This document shows, piece by piece, positions 45,284 to 54,160 of a DNA stretch of 64,000 nucleotides. This DNA is from Cellulomonas telluris (lineage in GTDB: Bacteria; Actinomycetota; Actinomycetes; Actinomycetales; Cellulomonadaceae): NCBI RefSeq assembly GCF_004886325.1, contig NZ_QXFN01000004.1, forward strand, positions 310,001-374,000, read 5' to 3'. A program made the translations under genes and the position numbers. Within the stretch, counting starts at the first letter, position 1. The number at the start of each line of letters is the position of its first letter. The notes under the pieces were generated by a model that saw nothing but the letters and a program-made list of their open reading frames with translations, did not search any database and was not told where the DNA came from.

Positions 45284-46306
45284 GTGGCCCCCACCGCTCG
45301 CGACGTGGCCGCCCTGGCGGGCGTCTCGGTGAAGACCGTCTCGCGGGTGGTCAACGGCGAGCCGCACACCCGTCCCGAGGTCGTGCAGCGGGTCACCGCG
45401 GCCATGGCGGAGCTCGGCTGGACGCCCAGTGCGACCGCCCGCAGCCTGCGCACCCGCCGCACCGGGCTGGTCGGGATCGGCGTGGCCGAGCTGCGCCGGC
45501 CGTACCTGGCGACCCTGGTCGAGGCGCTCGTCGCCGAGGCGGACCGCTGCGGGATCCCCGTCGCCGTCGAGCCGACCCACGGCGACGTCGAGCGGACCCG
45601 TGCGCTGGTCGACGCGCGGGGCCGCGTGTTCGACGGCCTCGTGCACATCGGACCGCCTCCCGCCGCGATCGCCCTCCCCGGCGCGCTGACGGACCGGCCG
45701 GTCGTCGTCGTCCAGGGCGGGGCGGCCGTCGACGGCGTGGACCGCGTGGACGAGGACGTCGACGAGGCGATGGCCCTCGCGGCGCGGCACCTGGCCGTGA
45801 TGGGACGCCGACGTCCCGTGCTGCTGGGCGGCGACCGGGCGCGCCGCCCGGACGAGGACCCGCACGCACCGTCCGCCGCGATGCGGGCGGCGCTCGCGGG
45901 TGCGCGGCTCGACCCCGACGTCGTGCCGGTCGTGCCGGTCGAGGGCGTCGCGGACCGACGAGCGGGCGCGGACGCCGCCCGTCGTGCCGTGGCGGAGCAT
46001 CCCGGGCTCGACGCGCTGCTGTGCCTCAACGACGAGGTGGCGCTCGGCGCGCTCGCCGCCCTGAGCGCCCTCGGCGTCGACGTGCCCGGCCGCGTCGCGG
46101 TCGTGGGGCACGACGACCTGGACGACGGCCGGTTCTCGACGCCGTCGCTCACCACCGTCGACCCGGGGCCCGCCCGGTTGGCGCGCGTGGCGCTCGAGCT
46201 GCTCGGCGACCGCCTCGCGGGACGCGGACCGCAGCAGCCGCGGGCGGTCACGCTGCCCGTGCACCTCGTGCGGCGCGAGTCCACGCTCGGCGAGGTCGCG
46301 CCGTGA
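45284..46306 (+). CDS. LacI-family transcriptional regulator (first of an overlapping pair)
   Basis: 340 residues. The HTH and hinge helix read ARDVAALAGVSVKTVSRVVNG and SATARSLRTRRTGLVGIGV; a periplasmic-binding-protein-like sugar domain follows (CLNDEVALGALAAL, VVGHDDLDDGRFSTPSLTTV). I chose the GTG at 45284 because of the -10 spacing; a GTG two codons earlier is possible. It is divergent from GH27 and its stop overlaps the next lacI start by 4 bases. The likely role is sugar-responsive repression of the surrounding hydrolase/transport genes. Confidence 0.88.
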   Translation: MAPTARDVAALAGVSVKTVSRVVNGEPHTRPEVVQRVTAAMAELGWTPSATARSLRTRRTGLVGIGVAELRRPYLATLVEALVAEADRCGIPVAVEPTHGDVERTRALVDARGRVFDGLVHIGPPPAAIALPGALTDRPVVVVQGGAAVDGVDRVDEDVDEAMALAARHLAVMGRRRPVLLGGDRARRPDEDPHAPSAAMRAALAGARLDPDVVPVVPVEGVADRRAGADAARRAVAEHPGLDALLCLNDEVALGALAALSALGVDVPGRVAVVGHDDLDDGRFSTPSLTTVDPGPARLARVALELLGDRLAGRGPQQPRAVTLPVHLVRRESTLGEVAP

Positions 46307-47304
46307 GGCGCCCGACGCTCGCCGATGTCGCCGCGGTCGCCGGCGTGTCGGCGAAGACCGTCTCGAACGTGCTGCTGGGACGCAACGAGGTGTCCGAGGC
46401 GACGCGCCGGGCGGTGCTCGCCGCGGTCGCGCAGAGCGGCTACGAGGTCAACCTGGCCGGCCGTGGGCTCGCGTCCGGACGCACGGGGCGCGTCGCCGTC
46501 GTGGTGCCGAACATCTACCAGCCGTACTTCGCCGAGATCGCCGAGCGCCTCATCCTCGCGCTCGAGCAGCACGGCCTGACGACGATGCTGCGGATCGGCC
46601 ACGACGAGGCGGCCGAGCGCGAGGCGGTGCTGGGCCCCCGGACGCGCGACGTGGACGGCGTGGTCTTCTGCCCGCACTTCGTCCCCGACCCGGACGACGT
46701 CGCGACCCCGCCGCGTCCGGTCGTCCAGCTCGGCGGTCCACCCACGCCGCGGTGGGACTGCGTCGTGATGGGGGAGCGCGAGGGCGCGGAGGCCATCACC
46801 CGGCACCTGCTGGAGACGGGCAGGCGACGCATCGCGGTCGTCTGGAACGGCGCCCCGGGTGCCACGCCGACGGACGACCGGTTCGCCGGGTACCGGGCGG
46901 CGCTCGAGGCGCACGGCGTGCCGCACGACCCCGCGCTCGTCGTGTCGGGGTCGGACTGGGACCGGCGCGCCTCCGGGTACGAGGCGATGGTCGGGCTGCT
47001 GCGCTCGGGCGCGTCGTTCGACGCGGCGCTGTGCGTCAACGACGCGATCGCGGCGGGCGTGCTGCGTGCGCTGCACCGCCACGGCGTGCGCGTCCCCGAC
47101 GACGTGGCCGTGACCGGGTTCGACGACACCGACGAGAGCGCGTTCACCGTCCCCGCGCTGTCCTCGGTCAGCCCGCAGCAGGAGGAGATGGTCGGGCACG
47201 CGGTCGCGATGCTCCTCGAGCGCATGGCGGGTCACGACGGCCCGCCCCGTGAGGTCCGCACGGGGGCGCACGTCGTGCTCCGGGCCTCGTCCGCGACGTC
47301 CTGA
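46303..47304 (+). CDS. LacI-family transcriptional regulator (second of the pair)
   Basis: 333 residues, coupled to the first regulator by a GTGA overlap. HTH TLADVAAVAGVSAKTVSNVL, hinge NLAGRGLASGRTGRVAVVVP, effector domain with CVNDAIAAGVLRAL and VTGFDDTDESAFTVPALSSV. The recognition helix differs (AKTVSNVL here, VKTVSRVV in the first), so the two probably bind different operators. It lies just upstream of the LplABC-type transporter and may respond to its substrate. Confidence 0.88.
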   Translation: MRRPTLADVAAVAGVSAKTVSNVLLGRNEVSEATRRAVLAAVAQSGYEVNLAGRGLASGRTGRVAVVVPNIYQPYFAEIAERLILALEQHGLTTMLRIGHDEAAEREAVLGPRTRDVDGVVFCPHFVPDPDDVATPPRPVVQLGGPPTPRWDCVVMGEREGAEAITRHLLETGRRRIAVVWNGAPGATPTDDRFAGYRAALEAHGVPHDPALVVSGSDWDRRASGYEAMVGLLRSGASFDAALCVNDAIAAGVLRALHRHGVRVPDDVAVTGFDDTDESAFTVPALSSVSPQQEEMVGHAVAMLLERMAGHDGPPREVRTGAHVVLRASSATS

Positions 47305-47428
47305 CCTGCGCAGCGGGCCACGCCGACGACGGCGGGCACGCTCGGCGCGCGCCGGCCGTGGTTCCGCCCGTCGGTCGTCGGCACCGCGCGCGCCGCGCGC
47401 CATCGGGCGATCCGGACGAAACCCAGTT

Positions 47429-47448
47429 GTTGTCTCGCTATTGACAAC
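47429..47448. promoter_or_regulatory. inverted repeat and promoter region ahead of the ABC transporter operon
   Basis: GTTGTC-TCGCTATT-GACAAC is a 6-bp inverted repeat with an 8-base spacer in a notably A+T-rich patch; its right arm contains TTGACA, a good -35. It is a likely operator for one of the two LacI proteins. The rest of the 342-base gap (47305-47646) shows no gene, and the leader to the first transporter gene is about 180 bases. Confidence 0.55.
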
Positions 47449-47646
47449 GCTGAAGTAACGCCGCCACGATCGACCTGCGCCCACGAGGACGCACGGCTCG
47501 CACCGCACCACCCGCACGACGGCCGCCCCGACCCGGGCCGCACGCCGCGCACCCGCCGCCCCGGCACCGTCGCCGGGCGCGGTCCCGGCGCCGGTCGCCC
47601 GGTGCGTCGCAGCCGTCACCGCACGCCCGTCTCGAGGAGGAGACCC

Positions 47647-49293
47647 ATGGCTCGCACCACCCGCTCCCGGCGGACTCGCACGCCGGGCCAGGCGCACGGG
47701 CGCCGCACGCTCACGACGACGACGGTCGCCGTCGCCGCGTCCGCCCTGGTCCTCGCCGGCTGCACGGGCGGCGACGACGACGGCGGGGAGACGACGGGGG
47801 GCGGCGGCGAGGAGCTGAGCGTCCTCGTCGTCAAGCACCCGCTCACGCGCGCGATGACCGACATGGCGTGGGTCGCGGAGCTCGAGGAGGCGGCGGACGT
47901 CTCGATCTCCTGGGAGGAGGTCACGGCGGACTGGGACCAGAAGAAGTCGACGATGCTCGCCGCCGGGGACACGCCGGACCTCATCATCGGCGTGAACGCG
48001 ATCACCGATGCGGACCTGGCGACCTTCCGCACGCTGTTCGAGGACCTGAGCGACGACCTCGACGCCATGCCCAACGTCCGCGCGATGCTCGAGGAGGTCG
48101 ACGGGGCGAAGGAGATGGCCACGCAGGCGGACGGCGCCGTCTACGCGCTGCCGAGCTGGAAGGAGTTCTGGCCGCAGGCCATCACGCGGCAGTACATCAA
48201 CCAGCAGTGGCTGGACAACCTCGGCCTGGAGATGCCGACCACGTGGGACGAGCTGTACGACGTCCTCGTCGCCTTCAAGGAGCAGGACGCGAACGGCAAC
48301 GGCGACCCCGGCGACGAGATCCCGTTCGACTGGTCGCCGGTGGGGACCACCGGGTACGGCTACTTCCAACCGACCGCGCTGCTCGGGAGCCTCGGCCTGC
48401 CGATCACGGGGGGCGGGGGCGCGGGCTACTTCGTCGAGGACGGCGAGGTCGGCAACTTCCTCGCGGACGAGCGGTGGAAGGAGGTCCTGACGTTCCTCCA
48501 CCGCGCGTACGCGGCCGGGCTGGTGAACCAGAACGTCATCACCCAGGACTACTCGGCCTACCAGTCGGTCGCGCGCGGCTCCGGCGACACCGCGGCCGTC
48601 GGCTTCAGCTGGGGCTGGACGGCGTCCGACCGGTTCGGTGCCCGGCTCGCCCCCCAGTACGCGTCGATGGCCCCGCTGCTGGCGGAGGAGGGGCAGGACG
48701 AGCCCCTCACGTGGAGCTACGACTTCGAGAACCTCACCGCCAACCACGTCGTCGTGTCCGCGCAGTCGGACGCGAAGGACGCGGCCCTGCGGGTGGTCGA
48801 CGCGTTCTACGACCAGGACATGTCGGTCCAGGTGCTGTTCGGGGACTTCGGCACCAACGTCGAGAAGGTCGACGACGACACCTACCGGGTGCTGCCGCCC
48901 GCGGACGGCACGAGCGACCCGTCGAGCTGGAAGTGGACGTCCACGCTCGCGGACTTCGGCCCGATGTGGATCCGCGAGGGGATCGACCTGACGCTGCCCG
49001 CCGACCTGGCCGAGGCCGTCGAGCAGAGCGAGCCGCTCGAGGAGGCCGTCGCGAACGTCGACCCCGACGAGGACGTCCTGCCGCCCTACCTGAAGATGAG
49101 CACCGAAGACCTGAGCACGCTCGCGCTCAACAGCTCGACGATCCTCAACCTCACCCAGACCAAGTTCGCGGAGTTCGTCACCGCCGGCGGGATCGAGGAG
49201 GGCTGGGACGCCTACGTCGCCCAGCTCGAGGCCTCCGGCCTGCAGCAGAACGTCGACCTGTACCAGAAGTACTACGACGAGTCGCAGGGCTAG
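47647..49293 (+). CDS. LplA-type sugar-binding lipoprotein of an ABC transporter
   Basis: A 548-residue extracellular solute-binding protein. Basic start, hydrophobic core, lipobox VLAGC near residue 37, then a Gly/Asp linker. The mature part has the family's STMLAAGDTPDLIIG, YALPSWKEFWPQAITRQYIN and a DANGNGDPGDEIPF loop. The size is typical of the large LplA/YtcQ group that binds plant oligosaccharides. A GAGGAGGAG ribosome site precedes the ATG. A strong hairpin follows the gene, which would keep the binding protein in excess over its permeases. Confidence 0.9.
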   Translation: MARTTRSRRTRTPGQAHGRRTLTTTTVAVAASALVLAGCTGGDDDGGETTGGGGEELSVLVVKHPLTRAMTDMAWVAELEEAADVSISWEEVTADWDQKKSTMLAAGDTPDLIIGVNAITDADLATFRTLFEDLSDDLDAMPNVRAMLEEVDGAKEMATQADGAVYALPSWKEFWPQAITRQYINQQWLDNLGLEMPTTWDELYDVLVAFKEQDANGNGDPGDEIPFDWSPVGTTGYGYFQPTALLGSLGLPITGGGGAGYFVEDGEVGNFLADERWKEVLTFLHRAYAAGLVNQNVITQDYSAYQSVARGSGDTAAVGFSWGWTASDRFGARLAPQYASMAPLLAEEGQDEPLTWSYDFENLTANHVVVSAQSDAKDAALRVVDAFYDQDMSVQVLFGDFGTNVEKVDDDTYRVLPPADGTSDPSSWKWTSTLADFGPMWIREGIDLTLPADLAEAVEQSEPLEEAVANVDPDEDVLPPYLKMSTEDLSTLALNSSTILNLTQTKFAEFVTAGGIEEGWDAYVAQLEASGLQQNVDLYQKYYDESQG

Positions 49294-49304
49294 GCGCGGT
49301 ACGG

Positions 49305-49334
49305 CGTGGTGGCGGGCGACCGCCCGCCACCACG
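49305..49334 (+). terminator. 13-bp perfect hairpin between binding protein and permease genes
   Basis: CGTGGTGGCGGGC (49305-49317) pairs perfectly with 49322-49334 around a 4-base loop, 12 bases after the stop. In sugar ABC operons such hairpins usually cause partial termination or protect the upstream message. Confidence 0.7.
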
Positions 49335-49398
49335 TCCGCGCAGGGACGGACCCGGGACCCGCGACGGCGCGGGTCGGTGACGAGAAGGGGGTGGTGTC

Positions 49399-50382
49399 GT
49401 GGCGGTGAGCGTCGACGAGACCGCGGCGAGGGTGCCGGGGACGACGCCGGTGCGTCCGGCGATGCGGACCCGGCGGGGCCGGACGGTCTCCGGCCACCTG
49501 CGGACCAAGTGGCAGCTGTGGCTCATGCTGGCACCGGCGATCGTCGTGACCGCCGTGTTCGCGTACGTCCCGATGTACGGGATCCAGCTCGCGTTCCGCG
49601 AGTTCGACTTCGCCGCCGGTCTGACCGGCGGTGAGTGGGTGGGCCTGAAGTACTTCACGCAGTTCTTCGAGAGCCCGCTGTTCTGGACCCTGATCCGCAA
49701 CACGGTCGCGATCAGCCTCACGACCCTCGTGGTGGGTTTCGTCGCGCCGATCCTGCTCGCGCTCACCGTGAACCAGATCGTCGGGCGGCGGCGCAAGCGG
49801 TTCACGCAGACCGCGACGTACCTGCCGCACTTCATCTCGATCGTCGTGGTGGTCGGCATGCTGCAGGTGTTCCTGTCGCCGACCTCCGGGGTCGTGCCGA
49901 ACTTCCTGTCGCTGTTCGGCGTCGCCGAGCGCAACTACCTGGGCGACCCGGACTCGTTCGTCCCCGTCTACGTGATCTCCGAGGTCTGGCAGCACTGCGG
50001 GTGGAACAGCATCATCTACCTCGCCGCGCTGTCGAGCATCGACACGCACCTGTACGAGGCCGCGCGGGTCGACGGTGCGAGCAGGCCGCAGATCATCCGG
50101 CACATCGACCTGCCCGCGCTGGTGCCGACGATGGTCGTGCTGTTCATCCTCAACATGGGCGGCGTGCTGAACGCGGGCTTCGAGAAGATCTTCCTGATGC
50201 AGAACCCGCTCAACCTGCAGGCCTCCGAGGTCATCTCCACGTACGTCTACAAGATCGGCATCCTGCAGAGCCAGTTCAGCTACTCGACCGCCATCGGGCT
50301 GTTCAACACGGTCATCAACTTCACCTTCCTGGTGCTGACGAACCAGCTCGCCAAGAAGTTCGCGAACACGAGCCTGTGGTGA
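49399..50382 (+). CDS. LplB-type ABC sugar permease
   Basis: A 327-residue inner-membrane permease with six helices, ending in TNQLAKKFANTSLW as usual for LplB. The EAA loop is YEAARVDGASRPQIIRHIDL. A hydrophilic leader of about 30 residues precedes the first helix. GTG start with GAGAAGGGGG shortly before. It pairs with the next gene as the membrane channel. Confidence 0.92.
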   Translation: MAVSVDETAARVPGTTPVRPAMRTRRGRTVSGHLRTKWQLWLMLAPAIVVTAVFAYVPMYGIQLAFREFDFAAGLTGGEWVGLKYFTQFFESPLFWTLIRNTVAISLTTLVVGFVAPILLALTVNQIVGRRRKRFTQTATYLPHFISIVVVVGMLQVFLSPTSGVVPNFLSLFGVAERNYLGDPDSFVPVYVISEVWQHCGWNSIIYLAALSSIDTHLYEAARVDGASRPQIIRHIDLPALVPTMVVLFILNMGGVLNAGFEKIFLMQNPLNLQASEVISTYVYKIGILQSQFSYSTAIGLFNTVINFTFLVLTNQLAKKFANTSLW

Positions 50383-50408
50383 TCCGGACGAACAACGGGA
50401 GAACGACC

Positions 50409-51341
50409 ATGACGACGACGTCCCTGCGGCCGTCCCTGCGGCCGGCCCTGCGGCGCAGGACGCCCGGCGACCTGCTGTTCTCGATCGCGCTCGGCACCAC
50501 GGTCGCGCTCGTGCTCTTCGCGACGATCTACCCGATCTGGTTCGTGACGATCGCCTCGGTGAGCGACCCGACGATGGTCGCCACCGGCAGGGTGTGGCTG
50601 GTCCCGCAGGGGTTCAGCCTGTTCGGCTACGAGCAGATCCTCGCCGACAGCCGCATCTGGACCGGCTACCGGAACACCATCCTGTACACGGTGGTCGGCA
50701 CCGCGCTGAACCTCGTGGTGACGCTGCCGGCGGCGTACGCGCTGTCGCGGCGCGAGTTCGCCCCGCGCAGGCCGCTGATGTTCTTCTTCGCGTTCACGAT
50801 GTTCTTCAGCGGCGGTCTCATCCCGACGTACCTGCTGTACCGCGACCTGAACCTGCTGGACAACTGGCTCGTGTTCGTCATCCCGTCCGCGCTCAACGTG
50901 TACAACCTCATCATCGCGCGGGCGTTCTTCGAGAACTCCCTGCCCGAGGAGCTGTTCGAGGCGGCGACGCTCGACGGCGTGGGCTACCTGCGGTTCTTCC
51001 TCACGATGGCGCTGCCGCTGTCGAAGGCGATCATCGCGGTGATCGGGCTGTACTACCTGGTGCAGCACTGGAACGACTTCTTCACCGGCCTGATCTTCGT
51101 GCGCGACTACGACAAGCAGCCGCTGCAGATCGTGCTGCGGGACATCCTGCTGTCCAACCAGGCGTTCGCCGGCGGCGCCGGCGGTGCCGGCGGGTCCGGC
51201 GGCGGGGAGTACGCCCAGCAGTTCGCCGACCAGATCAAGTACGGGGTCATCATCGTCTCGACGCTGCCCGTGCTGCTCGTCTACCCCTTCATCCAGAAGT
51301 ACTTCGAGAAGGGCGTCATGGTCGGGTCGGTGAAGGGCTGA
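50409..51341 (+). CDS. LplC-type ABC sugar permease
   Basis: A 310-residue permease with six helices. The EAA loop is FEAATLDGVGYLRFFLTMAL, and the end YPFIQKYFEKGVMVGSVKG is diagnostic of LplC. An unusual Gly/Ala-rich insertion (FAGGAGGAGGSGGGEYAQQF, near residues 255-274) lies in a predicted outside loop. No ATPase gene is present nearby; such importers commonly share an MsiK-type ATPase encoded elsewhere. Confidence 0.92.
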   Translation: MTTTSLRPSLRPALRRRTPGDLLFSIALGTTVALVLFATIYPIWFVTIASVSDPTMVATGRVWLVPQGFSLFGYEQILADSRIWTGYRNTILYTVVGTALNLVVTLPAAYALSRREFAPRRPLMFFFAFTMFFSGGLIPTYLLYRDLNLLDNWLVFVIPSALNVYNLIIARAFFENSLPEELFEAATLDGVGYLRFFLTMALPLSKAIIAVIGLYYLVQHWNDFFTGLIFVRDYDKQPLQIVLRDILLSNQAFAGGAGGAGGSGGGEYAQQFADQIKYGVIIVSTLPVLLVYPFIQKYFEKGVMVGSVKG

Positions 51342-52015
51342 TGGGCCGCCTGGTCGGGTGGCACACCCGCGTGGGCGACCTGGGCCTGCGCCTGCTCGTC
51401 CTGCACCTGCTGTGGCTCGCCTGGACGCTGCGCGGCGGGGTCGTGCTCGGCCTCTTCCCGGCCTGCGCGGCCGTGCAGGCGGTCGTGCGGCGGGACGCGC
51501 TGCACGGCACGGACGAGCCCGGCCGCGGCCCGCTGCGGCAGGAGTTCGCCGCCGCGTGGCGCCGCGAGCTCGTGCCGGCGAACGTGCTCGGGTACGCCGT
51601 CGCGGCCGGCTGGGCCGTCCTGCTCCTCGACCGGCGGCTGCTCGGCGTCGCGGACCTCGGGGCCGCCGGACCGGTCCTCGCCGGTCTGCTGACTGTGCTG
51701 ACCGTGGTCGCGTTCGCGGTCACGGCCGCGCTGCCGGCGCTGGCGTCCCACTACGCCGAGGGGCCGGTGCGCCTCCTGCGGCGCGCCCTGGTGCTCGTCG
51801 CGGCGCGGCCGGGGCACGCGCTGGTGCACACGGCGGTCGTCGGCGCCGTGCTGTGCCTGTACTACGTCGTCCCCGGGCTCGTGCCGGTGTTCGGCGTGGC
51901 GCTGCCCGCCTACCTGTCGTTCGCGACGCTGTGGGGCTCCGGCCTCCTGCCGGCGCCGGCACGCCCCGCCGCGCCGCGACCGGTCCCGTCCCACCCGGCG
52001 AGGAGAGCCACGTGA
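51341..52015 (+). CDS. YesL-like (DUF624) membrane protein
   Basis: 224 residues with about five hydrophobic helices and the family's start (LRLLVLHLLWLAWTLRGGVV, with GLFPACAAVQAVVRR). DUF624 proteins accompany oligosaccharide ABC operons in firmicutes and actinobacteria; their function is unknown. It overlaps the permease stop by 1 base and the GH31 start by 4, so it belongs to the same operon. A Pro/Ala-rich tail ends the protein. Confidence 0.75.
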   Translation: MGRLVGWHTRVGDLGLRLLVLHLLWLAWTLRGGVVLGLFPACAAVQAVVRRDALHGTDEPGRGPLRQEFAAAWRRELVPANVLGYAVAAGWAVLLLDRRLLGVADLGAAGPVLAGLLTVLTVVAFAVTAALPALASHYAEGPVRLLRRALVLVAARPGHALVHTAVVGAVLCLYYVVPGLVPVFGVALPAYLSFATLWGSGLLPAPARPAAPRPVPSHPARRAT

Positions 52016-54051
52016 CCCGGCCGTTCGACGTGCACGCCGCCGCCCTGGTCTGGCGGGGCGACGGGGAGACCCTGGTCGTCGAGCCCTGGGGGCGCGACAG
52101 CGTGCGGGTGCGCTCGGCGCTTGGCGACGTGGTCGACGCCGACTGGGCCCTCCTGGCGCCGGACCCCGCCTCGCACGACGGGGCCACGGTCGTGGTCGAC
52201 GGCGCGCGCGCGACGCTGACGAACGGCCGCATCCGGGTGGTGGCCACGGCGACGAGCGGGAAGGACTGGCAGACCGGTGCGCTCGCGCACGACTGCCGCC
52301 TCGCGTTCGAGGACGTGGACGGGCGGCCGCTGTTCTCCGAGGTGGGCACCGGCGGTGCGCTGAAGCTGCGCGCACGCAGCTACCGCCCGCTGCCCGGCGG
52401 CGGCGTCCGCGCCGGCCTCGCGCTGACCGCCCCCGCCGACGAGCACCTGGCCGGGATGGGCCAGTACCAGCAGGACCTGCTCGACCTCAAGGGGTGCACG
52501 CTCGAGCTCGCGCACCGCAACTCCCAGGCCAGCGTGCCGTTCGTCGTGTCGACCGCGGGGTACGGGTTCCTGTGGCACAACCCGGCCGTCGGGCGCGCGA
52601 CGTTCGGGGCCAACCGCACCGAGTGGGCGGCCGAGAGCTGCCGGCAGATCGACTACTGGGTCACCGCCGGCGCGACCCCCGCCGACATCAGCCGCCGCTA
52701 CGCCGAGGCCACGGGGCACGCACCGATGATGCCCGAGCACGGGCTCGGCTTCTGGCAGTGCAAGCTGCGCTACTCCAGCCAGGCCGAGCTGCTCGCGGTG
52801 GCGCGCGAGCACGTCGGCCGCGGCCTGCCGCTCGACGTGATCGTCGCGGACTTCTTCCACTGGCCCCACCTGGGGGACTACCGGTTCGAGGACGAGTTCT
52901 GGCCCGACCCGGCGGCCATGGTCGCGGAGCTGCGCGAGCTCGGCGTCGAGCTCATGGTCTCGGTCTGGCCGCAGGTGTCGCTCGAGTCCGAGAACGTCGC
53001 CGAGATGTCCCGGCGCAACCTGCTGGTGCGCACGAACAGCGGCATCGACGTCCAGATGTGGTTCGGCGGCCCCAGCCGGTTCGTCGACGTCACGAACCCC
53101 CGGGCCCGCGCGTTCCTGTGGGACCGCTGCCGGGAGGGGTACGCGCGGCACGGCGTCCGGCTCTTCTGGCTGGACGAGGCCGAGCCGGAGTACGGCGTGT
53201 ACGACCTGGACGCCTACCGGTACCACCAGGGGCAGGCCCTCGAGGTGGGCAACCTGTACCCCCAGGCGTTCTCACGGGCGTTCTGGGAGGGGCAGACGGC
53301 GGACGGCGAGACCGAGGTCGTCAACCTGGTGCGCTGCGCGTGGGCGGGGTCCCAGCGCTACGGCGCGCTGGTGTGGTCGGGGGACATCCACTCCGACTTC
53401 CCGACGCTGCGCCGCCAGGTCGTCGCCGGCGTCCACATGGGCGTCGCGGGCATCCCGTGGTTCACGACCGACATCGGGGGGTTCGGCGGCGGTCGCACCG
53501 ACGACCCGGCGTTCCACGAGCTGCTGGTCCGCTGGTTCCAGGTGGGCACGTTCCTGCCGGTGATGCGCCTGCACGGGGACCGCGCCCCCGCCGCTCCCGT
53601 CGTGGCGGCGGACGGCTCGCCGCGCAACCCCACGGGTGCCGGCAACGAGCTCTGGTCGTTCGGGGACGAGGTGTACGACGTGCTCTCCCGGTACGTGCAC
53701 CTGCGCGAGGAGCTGCGCGACTACACGCGCGAGCTCATGGCGGCGGCGCACGCCGACGGCCAGCCCGTGATGCGCGGGCTCTTCCACGAGTTCCCCGACG
53801 ACCCCGAGGCGTGGCGGGTCGCCGACCAGTACCTCTACGGGCCCTCGCTGCTGGTCGCACCGGTGCTCGAGGCGGGCGCCACGGCACGCCGCGTGTGGCT
53901 GCCGGCCGGCGCGCGGTGGACCTCGCTCGTCACGGGGGAGGTCCACGACGGCGGCCGGTGGGTCGACGTCGACGCGCCGCTCGCCACCGTGCCGGTGTTC
54001 AGCCGCGACGGCGCCCTGGCGCACCTGGTGGGCCGCATCCCGTCGGCGTGA
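52012..54051 (+). CDS. GH31-family glycoside hydrolase
   Basis: 679 residues, no signal peptide. An N-terminal beta-sandwich (GMGQYQQDLLDLKGCTLEL) is followed by a TIM barrel. The nucleophile Asp lies in RLFWLDEAEPE, WSGDIHSDF supplies the acid/base Asp, and GIPWFTTDIGGF follows. A C-terminal sheet domain completes it. The WLDEAEPE variant is closer to alpha-xylosidase-like or related GH31 groups than to classical alpha-glucosidases, but I cannot fix the substrate. It is translationally coupled to the transporter operon, so it acts on imported oligosaccharides. Confidence 0.88.
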   Translation: MTRPFDVHAAALVWRGDGETLVVEPWGRDSVRVRSALGDVVDADWALLAPDPASHDGATVVVDGARATLTNGRIRVVATATSGKDWQTGALAHDCRLAFEDVDGRPLFSEVGTGGALKLRARSYRPLPGGGVRAGLALTAPADEHLAGMGQYQQDLLDLKGCTLELAHRNSQASVPFVVSTAGYGFLWHNPAVGRATFGANRTEWAAESCRQIDYWVTAGATPADISRRYAEATGHAPMMPEHGLGFWQCKLRYSSQAELLAVAREHVGRGLPLDVIVADFFHWPHLGDYRFEDEFWPDPAAMVAELRELGVELMVSVWPQVSLESENVAEMSRRNLLVRTNSGIDVQMWFGGPSRFVDVTNPRARAFLWDRCREGYARHGVRLFWLDEAEPEYGVYDLDAYRYHQGQALEVGNLYPQAFSRAFWEGQTADGETEVVNLVRCAWAGSQRYGALVWSGDIHSDFPTLRRQVVAGVHMGVAGIPWFTTDIGGFGGGRTDDPAFHELLVRWFQVGTFLPVMRLHGDRAPAAPVVAADGSPRNPTGAGNELWSFGDEVYDVLSRYVHLREELRDYTRELMAAAHADGQPVMRGLFHEFPDDPEAWRVADQYLYGPSLLVAPVLEAGATARRVWLPAGARWTSLVTGEVHDGGRWVDVDAPLATVPVFSRDGALAHLVGRIPSA

Positions 54052-54160
54052 CGGGCGGGGCGCGGCGGCGTCCCGTCCCTGTCGCGCGCGCGCCCTCGCA
54101 CCGTGTCACGCTCCCGTCGCCGTCCGTCCCCGGACGCGCCCGTTCCCTGGAGGCATCCTC

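Noticed and set aside
45271-50103. A 1,610-codon minus-strand frame opposite the two lacI genes and the transporter
   Set aside because: It spans several genes and intergenic regions and has shadow composition.
54052-54160. A terminator between GH31 and GH127
   Set aside because: Only a 6-bp GACGGG/CCCGTC stem with a long unpaired loop is present, too weak to call.
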